Shown: positions 34,064-42,262 of the stretch, piece after piece
Numbering within the stretch: the first letter of the stretch is position 1
How the letters are laid out: the number at the start of each line of letters is the position of its first letter
IMG/VR virus record: IMGVR_UViG_3300021223_000017
Coordinates: 1 to 57,253 of that record
Origin: a virus
Strand: one strand, 5' to 3'
Length of the DNA stretch: 57,253 nucleotides
Program-made: the position numbers and the translations under genes
The notes under the pieces: generated by a model
The model's input: only the letters and a program-made list of their open reading frames with translations
The model's database searches: none
What the model was told of the DNA's origin: nothing

Positions 34064-34332
34064 TGCGGGCACTCCTGCCGGTCAGTGCATATGGTTCGGT
34101 AGTGCCCGAAGCACTCCGGTGACTGCCATGCTGTTGGCGTATGGAAGTCCATCTGGTGCTTTTTGGAGCAAGCGTTGTAGTCGGCAGGGACTGTGCTTTT
34201 CTCGCTCCATGTGCGGAAGTTCAGGCATTCCTCGCACCATCTGGCGGGCTGCCGGTTGCTCTTATTGCTATTGCGTCGACGAACAATTTCTTCGAGCAGC
34301 TCATCGTCGGTAAAGCAGTCGAGAAGGCTCAC
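34060..34332 (-). CDS. Cysteine-rich nin-region protein (90 aa)
   Basis: It starts at GTG with GAGG upstream. Cysteine pairs (WCEECLNF, ACSKKH, ECFGHYRTIC) suggest zinc binding. It is coupled to both neighbours by four-base overlaps. Role unknown; position fits the lambda nin region. Confidence 0.75.
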   Translation of the reverse strand: MSLLDCFTDDELLEEIVRRRNSNKSNRQPARWCEECLNFRTWSEKSTVPADYNACSKKHQMDFHTPTAWQSPECFGHYRTICTDRQECPQ

Positions 34333-34844
34333 GCGACCTCCTTGAATGCTTCGAACTCGGCCATTTCGGTCAGGCGCTCTTCGGTGAGCGTCGGCCAGTC
34401 ATGCAGCACCAGGTACGCGCAGCACTGGCGCCAAAAGTCTTGGAATGTCTCCTCCCCCATCGAGTCGTAGGAAAGGCTGCGGGGTGTCTTGCGGGTGAGC
34501 TGGCCCAGGCCAGGGATGTCGAACGCTTCCTCGTCGCAGTACACGCCCGACTCCAGTTGAAGGGCCTTGATCGCGTCGTGGGACTGCTTGCCAGAGAACC
34601 GGTCGATGTTCTGGCTTAACACCCGGCCCAGGCCATGGACCAAACCATTGAACCGTGGGTTACGCGGCTGCTTGAGGTCGGCGCGGATCTTCGTGTTGAT
34701 GCGAAAGTCCCGCTCGCGGAGGATCGAGCGGTCAGCGTCGGAGGACGGCACGAACGCGGCCACATCCTTGCCGGTGGCTGGATCTACCAGGCGGCGCAGC
34801 ACGAGGTACACGGGCATTGGGCGTGGCTTGGCTGGCCGGGTCAT
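34329..34844 (-). CDS. DUF1367-like protein
   Basis: A 171-aa protein with RNPRFNGLVHGLGRVL and ESGVYCDEEAFDIPG, typical of the DUF1367/NinB-type proteins of lambdoid nin regions. The ATG at 34844 forms an ATGA with the upstream gene. Biochemical function unknown. Confidence 0.7.
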   Translation of the reverse strand: MTRPAKPRPMPVYLVLRRLVDPATGKDVAAFVPSSDADRSILRERDFRINTKIRADLKQPRNPRFNGLVHGLGRVLSQNIDRFSGKQSHDAIKALQLESGVYCDEEAFDIPGLGQLTRKTPRSLSYDSMGEETFQDFWRQCCAYLVLHDWPTLTEERLTEMAEFEAFKEVA

Positions 34845-35041
34845 GGCTTCCACCGGAAGAATTCAACTTCGAATGGACCGACGTAAACCCGGACGGCAGG
34901 CTTGGAGTCGAGTTTCGTGAAATAGAAATGCCAGTTGAGCGGGCGGAACCCAAAGAGCAGCCATCCCCGCTTGAACCCGAAGCTGACCATGTAGCCGTTG
35001 CCACGGTATTCGTCAGTGAACTTTCCATAATTGGTCTTCAT
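34841..35041 (-). CDS. Small hypothetical protein (66 aa)
   Basis: An aromatic-rich protein (KRGWLLFGFRPLNWHFYFTKLD) that may be membrane-associated or beta-rich. Coupled to neighbours by short overlaps. Not recognised. Confidence 0.65.
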   Translation of the reverse strand: MKTNYGKFTDEYRGNGYMVSFGFKRGWLLFGFRPLNWHFYFTKLDSKPAVRVYVGPFEVEFFRWKP

Positions 35042-35844
35042 GACAGCTCCCCCTTGCCCATGGCGGCGTCGAGCAGCGCGTCCAGGTCTTCACCTGTCAT
35101 CCCGGTTGCGTGTGGACCAATCCACTCCACAACCTCGATGTGTCCGCTACGGGCCTGACGCAGCCACTCATACCGCTCTGAACCCTTGCGCAGCGCCGCC
35201 AGCTCTTCGGTGAAGTCCGGCCCTTTCAGGCGATTCAGTTCGCCCTGGTACGCCGCGCTGTTGGCTCGCTCAGCGGCGACAGTAAGACGCCAAGCCTCGA
35301 TGTCGAGCCGCTGGCGGTTATTCTCGGCCTTGAGCCGCTCCAGATCGCTCATTAGTCCGGCGGACATGTTGTCGATCTGCCCGATGACGCTGGAGGCTCT
35401 TTCGAACGGCTGGAAGTTTGGAGAGTCCTTGGCATAGCGCCGATGCCAGATTGCCAAGGCCAGGTCGGTCGTCTCTCTCAGAGCTGCGGTGTTCTCGGCC
35501 TTGAGCTGGTCGCGCTCGCTGGAAACGTTAATCAACTTGGCTGCATTGCAGTCGCATTGGCCACGCCATTCGCCGACGATGTCATGCACGTCACCGGTAT
35601 CGCCGCAACTCCAGCAGGACGGGCCGTTCCGCCAAACTTCGAGCTCTTGCGCAAGATCACGCTCGGCTGTGCTTCGGAACGTCTTCAGCCGCTCGTTCTC
35701 GGCGATCAGGGCCAGGATGGTTTCAGGGTCAACTTCTTCGTGGAACTGCTGAGGCGCACGCATCTCCTCGCTTTCATCGGAGAACTTGATTACATCTTGG
35801 GCGGCGTAGGTGGCGGCCGCTTTGAGGTCGGCGTAGTCGGTCAT
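35038..35844 (-). CDS. Ead/Ea22-like hypothetical protein
   Basis: A 268-aa protein starting MTDYADLKAAA with GGAG upstream. It has a zinc-like CWSCGDTGDVHD...CDCNA motif around residues 80-100 and two coiled coils (about 105-130 and 170-215). The C-terminus SERYEWLRQAR...DLDALLDAAM is common in lambdoid Ead-type proteins. Function unknown. Confidence 0.7.
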   Translation of the reverse strand: MTDYADLKAAATYAAQDVIKFSDESEEMRAPQQFHEEVDPETILALIAENERLKTFRSTAERDLAQELEVWRNGPSCWSCGDTGDVHDIVGEWRGQCDCNAAKLINVSSERDQLKAENTAALRETTDLALAIWHRRYAKDSPNFQPFERASSVIGQIDNMSAGLMSDLERLKAENNRQRLDIEAWRLTVAAERANSAAYQGELNRLKGPDFTEELAALRKGSERYEWLRQARSGHIEVVEWIGPHATGMTGEDLDALLDAAMGKGELS

Positions 35845-35993
35845 TTGCATTGCTCCAGCGCACGATCAAGGGGAGCGCTTTGCGCGGCGATCTTCACGCA
35901 CACCAGTGTCAGATATCTGGATCCGGTGGCGATCCCGTTAACGGTAAAAAGCACACACGCAGCTACCAAAAAAATGATCAGGGCGTCCTTCAT
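35841..35993 (-). CDS. Small membrane protein (50 aa)
   Basis: The ATG at 35993 overlaps the DnaC-like stop codon (TGATG). Product MKDALIIFLVAACVLFTVNG begins with a single hydrophobic span followed by a short polar tail. Not recognised. Confidence 0.6.
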   Translation of the reverse strand: MKDALIIFLVAACVLFTVNGIATGSRYLTLVCVKIAAQSAPLDRALEQCK

Positions 35994-36799
35994 CAGAAAC
36001 CCTCCTTGCCGCGCTGCGATTCCCACTCAAACGGAACGACGATCAACCCGCCCTCCCGCAGCCGGTCAACACAGCGGTCGCCCATTGCTCGCCCCAACTC
36101 GCCAGCGCCCAGATTCGAGATAATCACCGTGGGTGCTTCACGCTCGTACCGGCCGTTGATGATTGCGAACAGAGTCGTCAGCTCGAAGTCGCTCGGCTGC
36201 TCCTTGCTCACGCCGATCTCATCCAGCACCAGCAGGTCGGGATTGATCAGGCTGGACAGGATGTCCGACTCGGACAGCTCGCTCCTCCGGTCAAAGGTTG
36301 CCTTGATGGCCTGCAGGACGGCCCCGACGGTTCGGTACACCGCCGTGCGTGAGGTTTTGTGCAGAAGCTCATTGGCCATCGCCACGCCGAGGTGCGTCTT
36401 GCCGGTACCGGGCTTGCCGATCAGCACCATGCAGCGCCCTACTTCGCGGATCTGGTCGAACGTGGCGACGTAGTGGCGGCAAAACTTCAGGGCCTGGCGC
36501 TGCTCGTCATGCTTGACCTGGTAATTATCCAGCGTGCGGCTCATGAATCGCTTCGGGATCAGCGCGTCTCCCAGCTTTCGGGCCAGAGTCAGGCGCAGTT
36601 CGTAAGCTTTCTCGGCCTTGGCGCTTTCCTCGCGCTCGATGGCAATGGCACGCAGGCACTCAGGGCAGCCGCCCTTCAGCTCACGACCGAGGATCACAGT
36701 GACCTTCTGATCAAATTTACCGTGCTTCTCACAATCGGCTGGCTGGGTGCGGATTGGCAGCACGCCATCTGCGACGGAGACAATCTTCTCAGAGCGCAT
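35993..36799 (-). CDS. DnaC-like helicase loader
   Basis: A 268-aa AAA+ ATPase. Walker A GKPGTGKTH lies at residues 128-136, Walker B LLVLDEIG at about 189-196, and an N-terminal zinc-like set at Cys23, Cys45 and Cys48. It should load the host DnaB at the phage origin, as lambda P or E. coli DnaC do. The start at 36799 has GGAGG nine bases upstream; the ATG at 36808 is too close. Confidence 0.92.
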   Translation of the reverse strand: MRSEKIVSVADGVLPIRTQPADCEKHGKFDQKVTVILGRELKGGCPECLRAIAIEREESAKAEKAYELRLTLARKLGDALIPKRFMSRTLDNYQVKHDEQRQALKFCRHYVATFDQIREVGRCMVLIGKPGTGKTHLGVAMANELLHKTSRTAVYRTVGAVLQAIKATFDRRSELSESDILSSLINPDLLVLDEIGVSKEQPSDFELTTLFAIINGRYEREAPTVIISNLGAGELGRAMGDRCVDRLREGGLIVVPFEWESQRGKEGF

Positions 36800-37721
36800 A
36801 AGTGCCATCCTCCCGCTGGATCAAGCCGGAGGTGTAGTCGCGCTCAGCGAAGCCGGTGTGACGAGATGGGGCCTCACGCTTCACGAACGGACGGACGTTA
36901 CTGGCCCGGTTCTTGTCGTCCTTGACCCACTTGACGAGCAGGGATACCCACTTGGATTGGGTTTGCAGCAGGCCGGTGGTTTCGTGATGAGCGGTGAACG
37001 GGGCCACAGCGTCCTTGGTGAACAGGTCAGTCGAGACGCCGAAGTGGACGCAGTAGGTCTTCAGCAGGTTGGCGTCAGGCATCCAATCCAGGGTCATCTC
37101 GACAGGGGCCTTTGGGTCAACGAGTGGCTCGCCATCTTCCAAGGGATGGTCTTCAAGATCATCGAAGCCTTTGAAGCTTGATCCCGGAATTTCTTCGCTC
37201 GCGTTGAGAGAGTGGTGCTGATCCCTTCCATTCCCTTCTACATCTACATCTACATCCCTTCCGGGGTCGAGGTCTCGACGGTCACTCGACGACTCTTCGA
37301 CGACCGCTCCGCAATCACTCGACGACTGCTCGACGACTTCTTCCTGATTGATCGACGTATCTTCTCTTTCAGGTTCTTCGCCCTCGATGATCAGTTGTGG
37401 AGGCTTCGGGTACTTGAAGGTGCGCTTTTCGATCTTCTGGTGCTTCCAGCCGTTGACGTGGAGGTACTGCTTTCCGGATACGGAATAGCTGCGGGTCAGA
37501 CCAGAACCTTCAAGCTCGCCCAGCAGCTCGCTGACAGCCTCGGTAGTGATGTCGTCGCCTGGAAATACCAGGGCCTTGATCGTGCGAGGAGCTAGCGGGT
37601 GGTTGCCGCCGTCATCGCAGAAGTTCCAGAGCCCAATGAACAGCAGGCGAGCAAGCGGGCGACTTTCCATCACCTGCTCGCTTGACCAGAATTCGGGTTT
37701 GATAGTGCGGATGCGGGCCAT
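36789..37721 (-). CDS. Replication initiator (O-like) with DnaT-type C-terminus
   Basis: A 310-aa protein. The N-terminal winged helix (MARIRTIKPEFWSSEQV...LFIGLWNFCDDGG) is the usual phage replication-protein start. A flexible acidic middle follows (EQSSSDCG..., DVDVDVEGNG), then a DnaT-like C-terminal domain (MTLDWMPDANLLK...W...WVKDD) that may bind the loader or ssDNA. The middle contains the candidate origin. Confidence 0.85.
   Translation of the reverse strand: MARIRTIKPEFWSSEQVMESRPLARLLFIGLWNFCDDGGNHPLAPRTIKALVFPGDDITTEAVSELLGELEGSGLTRSYSVSGKQYLHVNGWKHQKIEKRTFKYPKPPQLIIEGEEPEREDTSINQEEVVEQSSSDCGAVVEESSSDRRDLDPGRDVDVDVEGNGRDQHHSLNASEEIPGSSFKGFDDLEDHPLEDGEPLVDPKAPVEMTLDWMPDANLLKTYCVHFGVSTDLFTKDAVAPFTAHHETTGLLQTQSKWVSLLVKWVKDDKNRASNVRPFVKREAPSRHTGFAERDYTSGLIQREDGTYAL
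37275..37359. other. Candidate replication origin: 11-bp-phased TCGACGAC iterons
   Basis: TCGACGAC occurs at 37286, 37297, 37319 and 37330, with related copies at 37275 (TCGACGGT) and 37352 (TCGACGTA). All are at multiples of 11 bp. Lambda likewise has iterons inside gene O. A (TCTACA)-type repeat and pyrimidine tract lie alongside at 37217-37260. Confidence 0.6.
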
Positions 37722-38503
37722 TACACAGCCTCCTTGAGTTCGGCAGCGAACAGCTCTGCTATATCGATCTGGTACACATCCATCCATGCGCCCGCTGGCC
37801 ACGAGCGAACCGTACCGAAAGTTGGGTGGAGAACTTTGGGGGCTGTGATCCCATGATCCTTGCACCAGCGACGTAGCGGCACGTAGCCAGAAATCCCAAA
37901 CTTGCGCCCAGTGATCTTCTCCACGGCCACTACTGACGCCTGCTTGGTGCCAAGTCCAAGCTCTTGTTTAAGTTTTTGCGCCTGCCGAACAGCAGCCGAT
38001 GCAGTGGCCATGGCTGTAGCTTCACGGCGGGAACCGATTTCGGCTTTAGTTTCGATGGCGTGATCGCGCTGCTGAGCGATGTGCTTGTTCTCGGCGATCA
38101 GCGCGAGTTGCTTGGTCGCCAGATCCTGGATCAGTAGAAGCTTGCCCTCATCGGTATCGATTGACGGGCTTGCTTGCTGTGCCTCCAGTTCCTGCCAGCG
38201 ATCCACTAGGGCGGCGGTAAACTCTGGGCAGAGCTGGGCGACAACTACGAAGCTGTCACGCTTGAATACCATGTAGGTAGCGACACCCTGTCCAAGATGA
38301 TTTTTAACTTCCTGCAATGCAGGTTGTTGGATCACCTTGCGATCCACGAGACGCTCAATGGTTTTTCGTACGTTGTCGTGGCGAGATCCAACAAGCTCTG
38401 CAATTTCCAGGCTCGACATTTCGATTTGGCGCGCCACGTTTTCAGGTTGCGAAAAACGTGGCGCGAGATTGGTAGCGCTATTGATATGTGGCAGGGTTTG
38501 CAT
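37721..38503 (-). CDS. rha: Rha-family phage regulatory protein
   Basis: A 260-aa protein. The N-terminal Rha domain is clear (MSSLEIAELVGSRHDNVRKTIERL ... YMVFKRDSFVVVAQL). A coiled coil follows, then a C-terminal domain (GRKFGISGYVPLRRWCKDHGI) seen in phage antirepressor/KilAC-like proteins. GAGG lies eight bases before the ATG. It is the second gene of the PR operon. Confidence 0.88.
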   Translation of the reverse strand: MQTLPHINSATNLAPRFSQPENVARQIEMSSLEIAELVGSRHDNVRKTIERLVDRKVIQQPALQEVKNHLGQGVATYMVFKRDSFVVVAQLCPEFTAALVDRWQELEAQQASPSIDTDEGKLLLIQDLATKQLALIAENKHIAQQRDHAIETKAEIGSRREATAMATASAAVRQAQKLKQELGLGTKQASVVAVEKITGRKFGISGYVPLRRWCKDHGITAPKVLHPTFGTVRSWPAGAWMDVYQIDIAELFAAELKEAV

Positions 38504-38532
38504 ATAATCGGCCTCACAAGTGTTATCGAATC

Positions 38533-38558
38533 AGCCGACCTCGACCGTCGGCTTTTTT
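38533..38558 (+). terminator. Plus-strand intrinsic terminator between rha and cro
   Basis: AGCCGAC and GTCGGCT pair around seven bases and are followed by six T residues on the plus strand. On the minus strand there is no T run. It would stop transcription entering the immunity region from the left. Confidence 0.6.
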
Positions 38559-38713
38559 GTGCCTGTAATTCAGCGCCGAAGCACCAACCTCCCTGTCCCA
38601 CCCCCGTCTCGCCTCTCTCAAAACCCACTGGATAAAACTCCAGCGACTTCAGGTTTCTTACTTCGTGGACCGGCTGGGCCGATACTGGCTACATGGATTG
38701 GTGAGCGCGGGTG

Positions 38714-38926
38714 TTAGGCGGCGGACTGGATGCCCTTCTGGCGCATGCACAACTCACGAGCCGTGATCTTCCCGCCCGTCAACTCTTCCGCTTTAAAAGC
38801 TTTCTCGGCGCCCATCGGATGGATCCCTGCCACCCAGTACGAAACCGCGGCCTGAGACACATCGAGCGCCAAAGCTGTTTTGGTTTGCCCGCCGAAGAAG
38901 TCGACGAGCCTTTCGATAGGGGTCAT
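38714..38926 (-). CDS. cro: Cro-like repressor
   Basis: A 70-aa helix-turn-helix protein (MTPIERLVDFFGGQTKTALALDVSQAAVSYWVAG). GAGG is placed upstream of the ATG at 38926. It is divergent from cI across the operators, as lambda cro is. Confidence 0.9.
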   Translation of the reverse strand: MTPIERLVDFFGGQTKTALALDVSQAAVSYWVAGIHPMGAEKAFKAEELTGGKITARELCMRQKGIQSAA

Positions 38927-38941
38927 CTGAGAACCCTCCTG

Positions 38942-39002
38942 ATAAGCCTGCTTATATCCTAAGTAGAAGGACACTTATTTGCAAGCCGATAAGGGAACTT
39001 AT
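38942..39002. promoter_or_regulatory. OR-like operator cluster with PR and PRM
   Basis: Three 14-bp operators follow ATAAG-N4-CTTAT: 38942-38955 (CCTG spacer), 38965-38978 (one mismatch, GACA spacer) and 38989-39002 (GGAA spacer), about 24 bp apart. PR for cro on the minus strand is TTGCAA (38979-38984) - 17 bp - TAGGAT (38961-38956). The central operator lies in its spacer. TATAAA at 39000-39005 may be the -10 of PRM for cI. Confidence 0.88.
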
Positions 39003-39014
39003 AAATTCCAGCGG

Positions 39015-39674
39015 ATGAGCACACTCGCCGAACGAATTAAATCCGCGCGGAATCACGCCAAACTGACGCAGAAGGCTCTCGCCTTAAAGGTCGGGGTTGA
39101 GCAGCCCGTGATATCGCAGCTGGAGACAGGAAAGAACCTTCAAAGCGCGCACCTGCCGAAGATCGCGCACGTGTGCGGCGTGAACGCTATTTGGCTGTCC
39201 GAGAACACAGGGCCAATGACTGGCGCGAGCGCTTCCGAGTCGAACGTCTCAATGGCCGCGCAGCCCACAAAATCATTCCGTTACCCGGTAATAAGCTGGG
39301 TTTCTGCCGGCTCGTGGGCGGAGGCTGTAGAGCCCTACCCGGCCGGTATTTCCGATACCTATGAGTTTTCGGAGTACGACTCCAAAGGCCCAGCTTTCTG
39401 GCTCACGGTTAAAGGCGACTCGATGACTGCGCCCGCCGGCCAGAGCATCACCGAGGGCACGCTGATCCTGGTCGACACCGAAGCCGAGGTAGCACCAGGC
39501 AAGTTGGTTGTTGCCAAGCTGCCAGACAGCAACGAGGCGACATTCAAGAAGCTTGTGAGCGACGGCGGCCGGCTGTTCCTGAAGCCGCTGAACCCTGGCT
39601 ACCCGATTGAGCCGGTCGACGATAACTGCCGGATCGTGGGCGTGGTGGTCCAGGCGCTGCAGAAGTTTTACTGA
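39015..39674 (+). CDS. cI: CI-like repressor with S24 autoproteolysis domain
   Basis: A 219-aa repressor. The N-terminal HTH (residues 5-60, TQKALALKVGVEQPVISQLE) and a LexA-type C-terminal peptidase are present, with Ser136 in GDSM, Lys178 in EATFKKL, and an Ala98-Gly99 cleavage pair in SWVSAG. SOS-activated RecA would trigger self-cleavage and induction. No good Shine-Dalgarno precedes the ATG at 39015, so the PRM transcript may be nearly leaderless. Confidence 0.95.
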   Translation: MSTLAERIKSARNHAKLTQKALALKVGVEQPVISQLETGKNLQSAHLPKIAHVCGVNAIWLSENTGPMTGASASESNVSMAAQPTKSFRYPVISWVSAGSWAEAVEPYPAGISDTYEFSEYDSKGPAFWLTVKGDSMTAPAGQSITEGTLILVDTEAEVAPGKLVVAKLPDSNEATFKKLVSDGGRLFLKPLNPGYPIEPVDDNCRIVGVVVQALQKFY

Positions 39675-39901
39675 TGCCCTCCGCCCTTGGAAAACCATCG
39701 ACCTCATGGCGCTGGAGCAAGGTATGGGCCTATGCCCTGCTAGCGCTCATGGTGGTGTTCACAAGCTATGACGGCACTTGGCCGGACGGTGGCTCATACG
39801 GCCGCAAGCGCGTCTTCAGTCCCGGCTTCCTTGTGCTCTGCGTTTTCGTGGCTGTGTTTGAGCTGTTAGCGCTGAACCACTTCTATGGGGAGCGCGGGTA
39901 A
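39674..39901 (+). CDS. Small membrane protein next to cI
   Basis: A 75-aa protein with two membrane spans (about 15-33 and 50-68). It starts in a TGATG overlap with cI and so is probably co-expressed in the lysogen. The site corresponds to lambda rexA/B, so an exclusion role is possible but unproven. Confidence 0.7.
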   Translation: MPSALGKPSTSWRWSKVWAYALLALMVVFTSYDGTWPDGGSYGRKRVFSPGFLVLCVFVAVFELLALNHFYGERG

Positions 39902-40156
39902 ATGGCAGATCTGATGGAAAAGCTCGACGGCCCCAGGACTGCCCAGCAGGAACTGTTCTACGACCTTGAAGATGCGACGGCGGTTATTGCCTGGTCAGTG
40001 GCAGAACTGACCAATATCGCGGGGCTCGCAAAATCGCCGGAGGAGGCCATCGCCTTGATGAAGATGGGCACGCAGCTCGCTGCTCAGCAGGAAAAGCTCG
40101 GCGGGTATGCGGATGAGGTGAAGGCGGGGCAGATAAATCGAAGCAAGCCCGAGTAG
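39902..40156 (+). CDS. Hypothetical lysogen-expressed protein (84 aa)
   Basis: The ATG follows the previous stop directly (TAAATG). The product is helical and acidic (DLEDATAVIAWSVAELTNIAG). No domain is recognised. Likely transcribed with cI. Confidence 0.65.
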   Translation: MADLMEKLDGPRTAQQELFYDLEDATAVIAWSVAELTNIAGLAKSPEEAIALMKMGTQLAAQQEKLGGYADEVKAGQINRSKPE

Positions 40157-40220
40157 GCGCATGGTTTGGCGCGGCGGGATGCTTTAGGAATTCAATTAGC
40201 GCTACGCGCATGGAGAGCAA

Positions 40221-40481
40221 ATGGCTAACCCCATAAGAATGGCTAACAATTTCGTCGCTGGTCACGCAGATTCCGCAACCGTTGCGGCATTGCGCCCAGA
40301 CAACTCAAAAATAGCTATTAGCTTCGTTGAGGAGCAGATGCAGCCATTGCTGGTTAAGCCGAATGGAAGCCCGACCGATTACGAAGTCGTAGAGGCGGTT
40401 ATCGCCTCGATTACGATGGTTCCTGAGCTTGCTAGAGCTCTGGCGGAATCGATTCTTAAAACGCTCGACGGTAATAAGTAA
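40221..40481 (+). CDS. Hypothetical protein (86 aa)
   Basis: GGAGA lies before the ATG at 40221. A soluble small protein (MANPIRMANNFVAGHADS). It is part of the same plus-strand block. Not recognised. Confidence 0.65.
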   Translation: MANPIRMANNFVAGHADSATVAALRPDNSKIAISFVEEQMQPLLVKPNGSPTDYEVVEAVIASITMVPELARALAESILKTLDGNK

Positions 40482-41018
40482 ATGGCTGCTGATGTCGATG
40501 TTGCAGGCGCCTCCGACGCCCATCATCAGCCCTCCTCCATATTTTCCTTAAGCTCTACTCCGGTTGGCGGAATCGCTCAGATTACCGTGACTCAGGCGCA
40601 GAGAGATCGGGCGCCACAAGCAAGCAAAGTAGTTACTCAAAATCGCGCGGGGATGGGCGGCCGTGCTACGATTGAAACAGTCCAATCAGAAGATATTTCA
40701 ACAGACACTCAAATCACGGGAGGCGGTATGTCAGAAAATAATGCATGGTTCGCCTTCCTGAAGTCGCCACACTTTACGGTGATCTCGACAGGGGTCATAA
40801 CCGTCCTTGCGGGAGTAGGCATGTACGTCATGCTGGATAATAAAATATCCGCACTACGCATGGAGACAAAGTCTGACCTGCAGCTGTCTTGGGATCGAAC
40901 GGAAGCCCAATTCGGTAAAGTAGACGGCAGATTTGATAAGGTCGACTCTAAATTTGACGCCGTGCTGAGCAAAATTGACTCTGAGGGAAAAGAAATCCGC
41001 GCCTTACTCCGCCCATAA
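40482..41018 (+). CDS. Membrane-anchored protein with possible internal start
   Basis: A 178-aa frame beginning directly after the previous stop, without a clear ribosome site. A second start at 40728 (MSENNAWFAF) has a strong GGGAGG five bases upstream and gives 96 aa: one membrane span (FTVISTGVITVLAGVGMYVML) and a coiled coil with KVDGRFDKVDSKFD. The short form may be the main product. A role in exclusion is possible by position. Confidence 0.65.
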   Translation: MAADVDVAGASDAHHQPSSIFSLSSTPVGGIAQITVTQAQRDRAPQASKVVTQNRAGMGGRATIETVQSEDISTDTQITGGGMSENNAWFAFLKSPHFTVISTGVITVLAGVGMYVMLDNKISALRMETKSDLQLSWDRTEAQFGKVDGRFDKVDSKFDAVLSKIDSEGKEIRALLRP

Positions 41019-41035
41019 GCTTTTCCCCGTAAAAA

Positions 41036-41058
41036 GCCCGGCCTAGCGCCGGGCTTCT
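41036..41058. terminator. Bidirectional intrinsic terminator
   Basis: AGCCCGGC and GCCGGGCT pair around five bases, with TTCTTGT on the plus strand and TTTTTACGG on the minus strand. It ends the cI-linked block. Confidence 0.75.
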
Positions 41059-41132
41059 TGTATCTGCCCCTTCACATCCCTTTCACAGTCGAACGCTTAT
41101 GGTTATCCCAGCTCCTAGCGATCATCCCTTTA

Positions 41133-41163
41133 AGCCCGCTACTCCCATCGCGGGCTTTTCTTT
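41133..41163 (+). terminator. Intrinsic terminator, copy 1 of the AGCCCGC type
   Basis: AGCCCGC and GCGGGCT pair around ten bases and are followed by TTTTCTTT. The downstream arm and tail are duplicated at 41714-41740 (26 of 27 bases). Confidence 0.75.
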
Positions 41164-41267
41164 GTCTGTGATTTGCCAGGCAGGCCCCGGCCACTCCGGC
41201 GACGTCTATACGCGCCCGCCTACAAAATGACACGATAGCGCCTCGCCTTCGAAAGCAGGAATACAGG

Positions 41268-41678
41268 ATGTTCAGTCACGTAACCGTTGGTACAAACGAT
41301 CTTGATAATGCAGCCGCCTTCTACGATGCGGTGCTGATCCCTCTGGGTTTTTGCCGTAGAGCTGTAACCCCTGATGGCGGGCCGCCTTCCGCGTGCTGGA
41401 TTAAACCCGACAGCCCCCTGCCTCGCTTTTATGTTTACTGCCCTTACGATCAAAAAGAGGCCTTAGCGGGAAATGGCAGCATGGTGGCTTTTTCCGCGCC
41501 AAATTCAGATGCAGTCGACACCGCCTATGCCGCAGGCGTTAGGACTGGTGGTGTAGATGCGGGCGAGCCCGGGCCACGCTCTCACTATGGAGACGGATAC
41601 TATGGCGCGTATCTCCATGACCCGGATGGCAATAAAGTGCACATAGTCCATCGTGGCGATTTGCACTTGCAGGGGTAG
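41268..41678 (+). CDS. VOC (glyoxalase/dioxygenase) superfamily protein
   Basis: A 136-aa single-domain vicinal oxygen chelate protein. Features: FSHVTVGTNDLDNAAAFYDAVLIPLGF at the N-terminus and GYYGAYLHDPDGNKVHIVHR at the C-terminus. Histidines and glutamate-like positions suggest metal binding. Substrate unknown. It is a stand-alone moron flanked by terminators. Confidence 0.88.
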   Translation: MFSHVTVGTNDLDNAAAFYDAVLIPLGFCRRAVTPDGGPPSACWIKPDSPLPRFYVYCPYDQKEALAGNGSMVAFSAPNSDAVDTAYAAGVRTGGVDAGEPGPRSHYGDGYYGAYLHDPDGNKVHIVHRGDLHLQG

Positions 41679-41701
41679 ACGCACCTCCCTGCTTTGCTTG
41701 G

Positions 41702-41727
41702 AGCCCGCCATCACGCGGGCTTTTCTT
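41702..41727 (+). terminator. Intrinsic terminator, copy 2 of the AGCCCGC type
   Basis: AGCCCGC-CATCAC-GCGGGCT followed by TTTCTTT. It closes the VOC gene and shares a 27-bp near-identical tail with the terminator at 41133. Confidence 0.8.
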
Positions 41728-41800
41728 TGTCTGCGATTTGGTCGCCACGCGCCGGTTACCCTGAACTACGCTCCCAGAATCACCGACTGTCGCCAAAGCC

Positions 41801-42019
41801 ATGCCCTCCCCCGAATACTCCCTCACCGACACCCTTGAACGGATCTACGAGAACCAGCTTGCCCTGGAAGCGGCCATCATGGAGTTATCGTTGTGGGCTA
41901 AGCGCAACGGAGGTGTCCAAGTCGACGCCAGCGTTCGTGGCGCGCTGTACACCATTGGCGAGAACGCGGGACACGTTAAGCAGGGGCTGGCAAGATTGAG
42001 GGCGCATGAGCCGGACTGA
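41801..42019 (+). CDS. Small conserved protein (72 aa), paralogue of host-flank gene
   Basis: Related to the 69-aa protein at 1101-1310: IYENQLALEAAIMELS and VRGALYTIGEN correspond to LYENQLALEASIMELS and VRGALHTIDEN. Function unknown. It occupies the accessory segment between cI and PL. Confidence 0.75.
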   Translation: MPSPEYSLTDTLERIYENQLALEAAIMELSLWAKRNGGVQVDASVRGALYTIGENAGHVKQGLARLRAHEPD

Positions 42020-42073
42020 GCGCCCTGCCCGATCTGAATCCGTAGCCCACCAGTGAGCGGTTTTTGCTGAATA

Positions 42074-42262
42074 CTAAAACCTTAGCTCTTGGAAGGATCC
42101 GTTCTCGTTGTGCACCTTCACTGACGCCGCTTTCCCTGCAATAAGTGGTGCAGTCATCTTCACGAGCCCCTCTTTCGTTTGTGCCTCTGCAAGTGGTTTA
42201 ACTGAGCCTGTCCTGAACAAGCCCCAGCCGAATTTGGTTCTCAAAATCCTGTACGAATTCAT
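42074..42262 (-). CDS. DUF2188-like small protein
   Basis: A 62-aa protein (MNSYRILRTKFGWGLFRTGS) with the form of DUF2188: a GW..... core, an E..KEGLVKM helix and a C-terminal VKVHNENGSF strand. It is on the minus strand within the accessory region. Confidence 0.6.
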   Translation of the reverse strand: MNSYRILRTKFGWGLFRTGSVKPLAEAQTKEGLVKMTAPLIAGKAASVKVHNENGSFQELRF

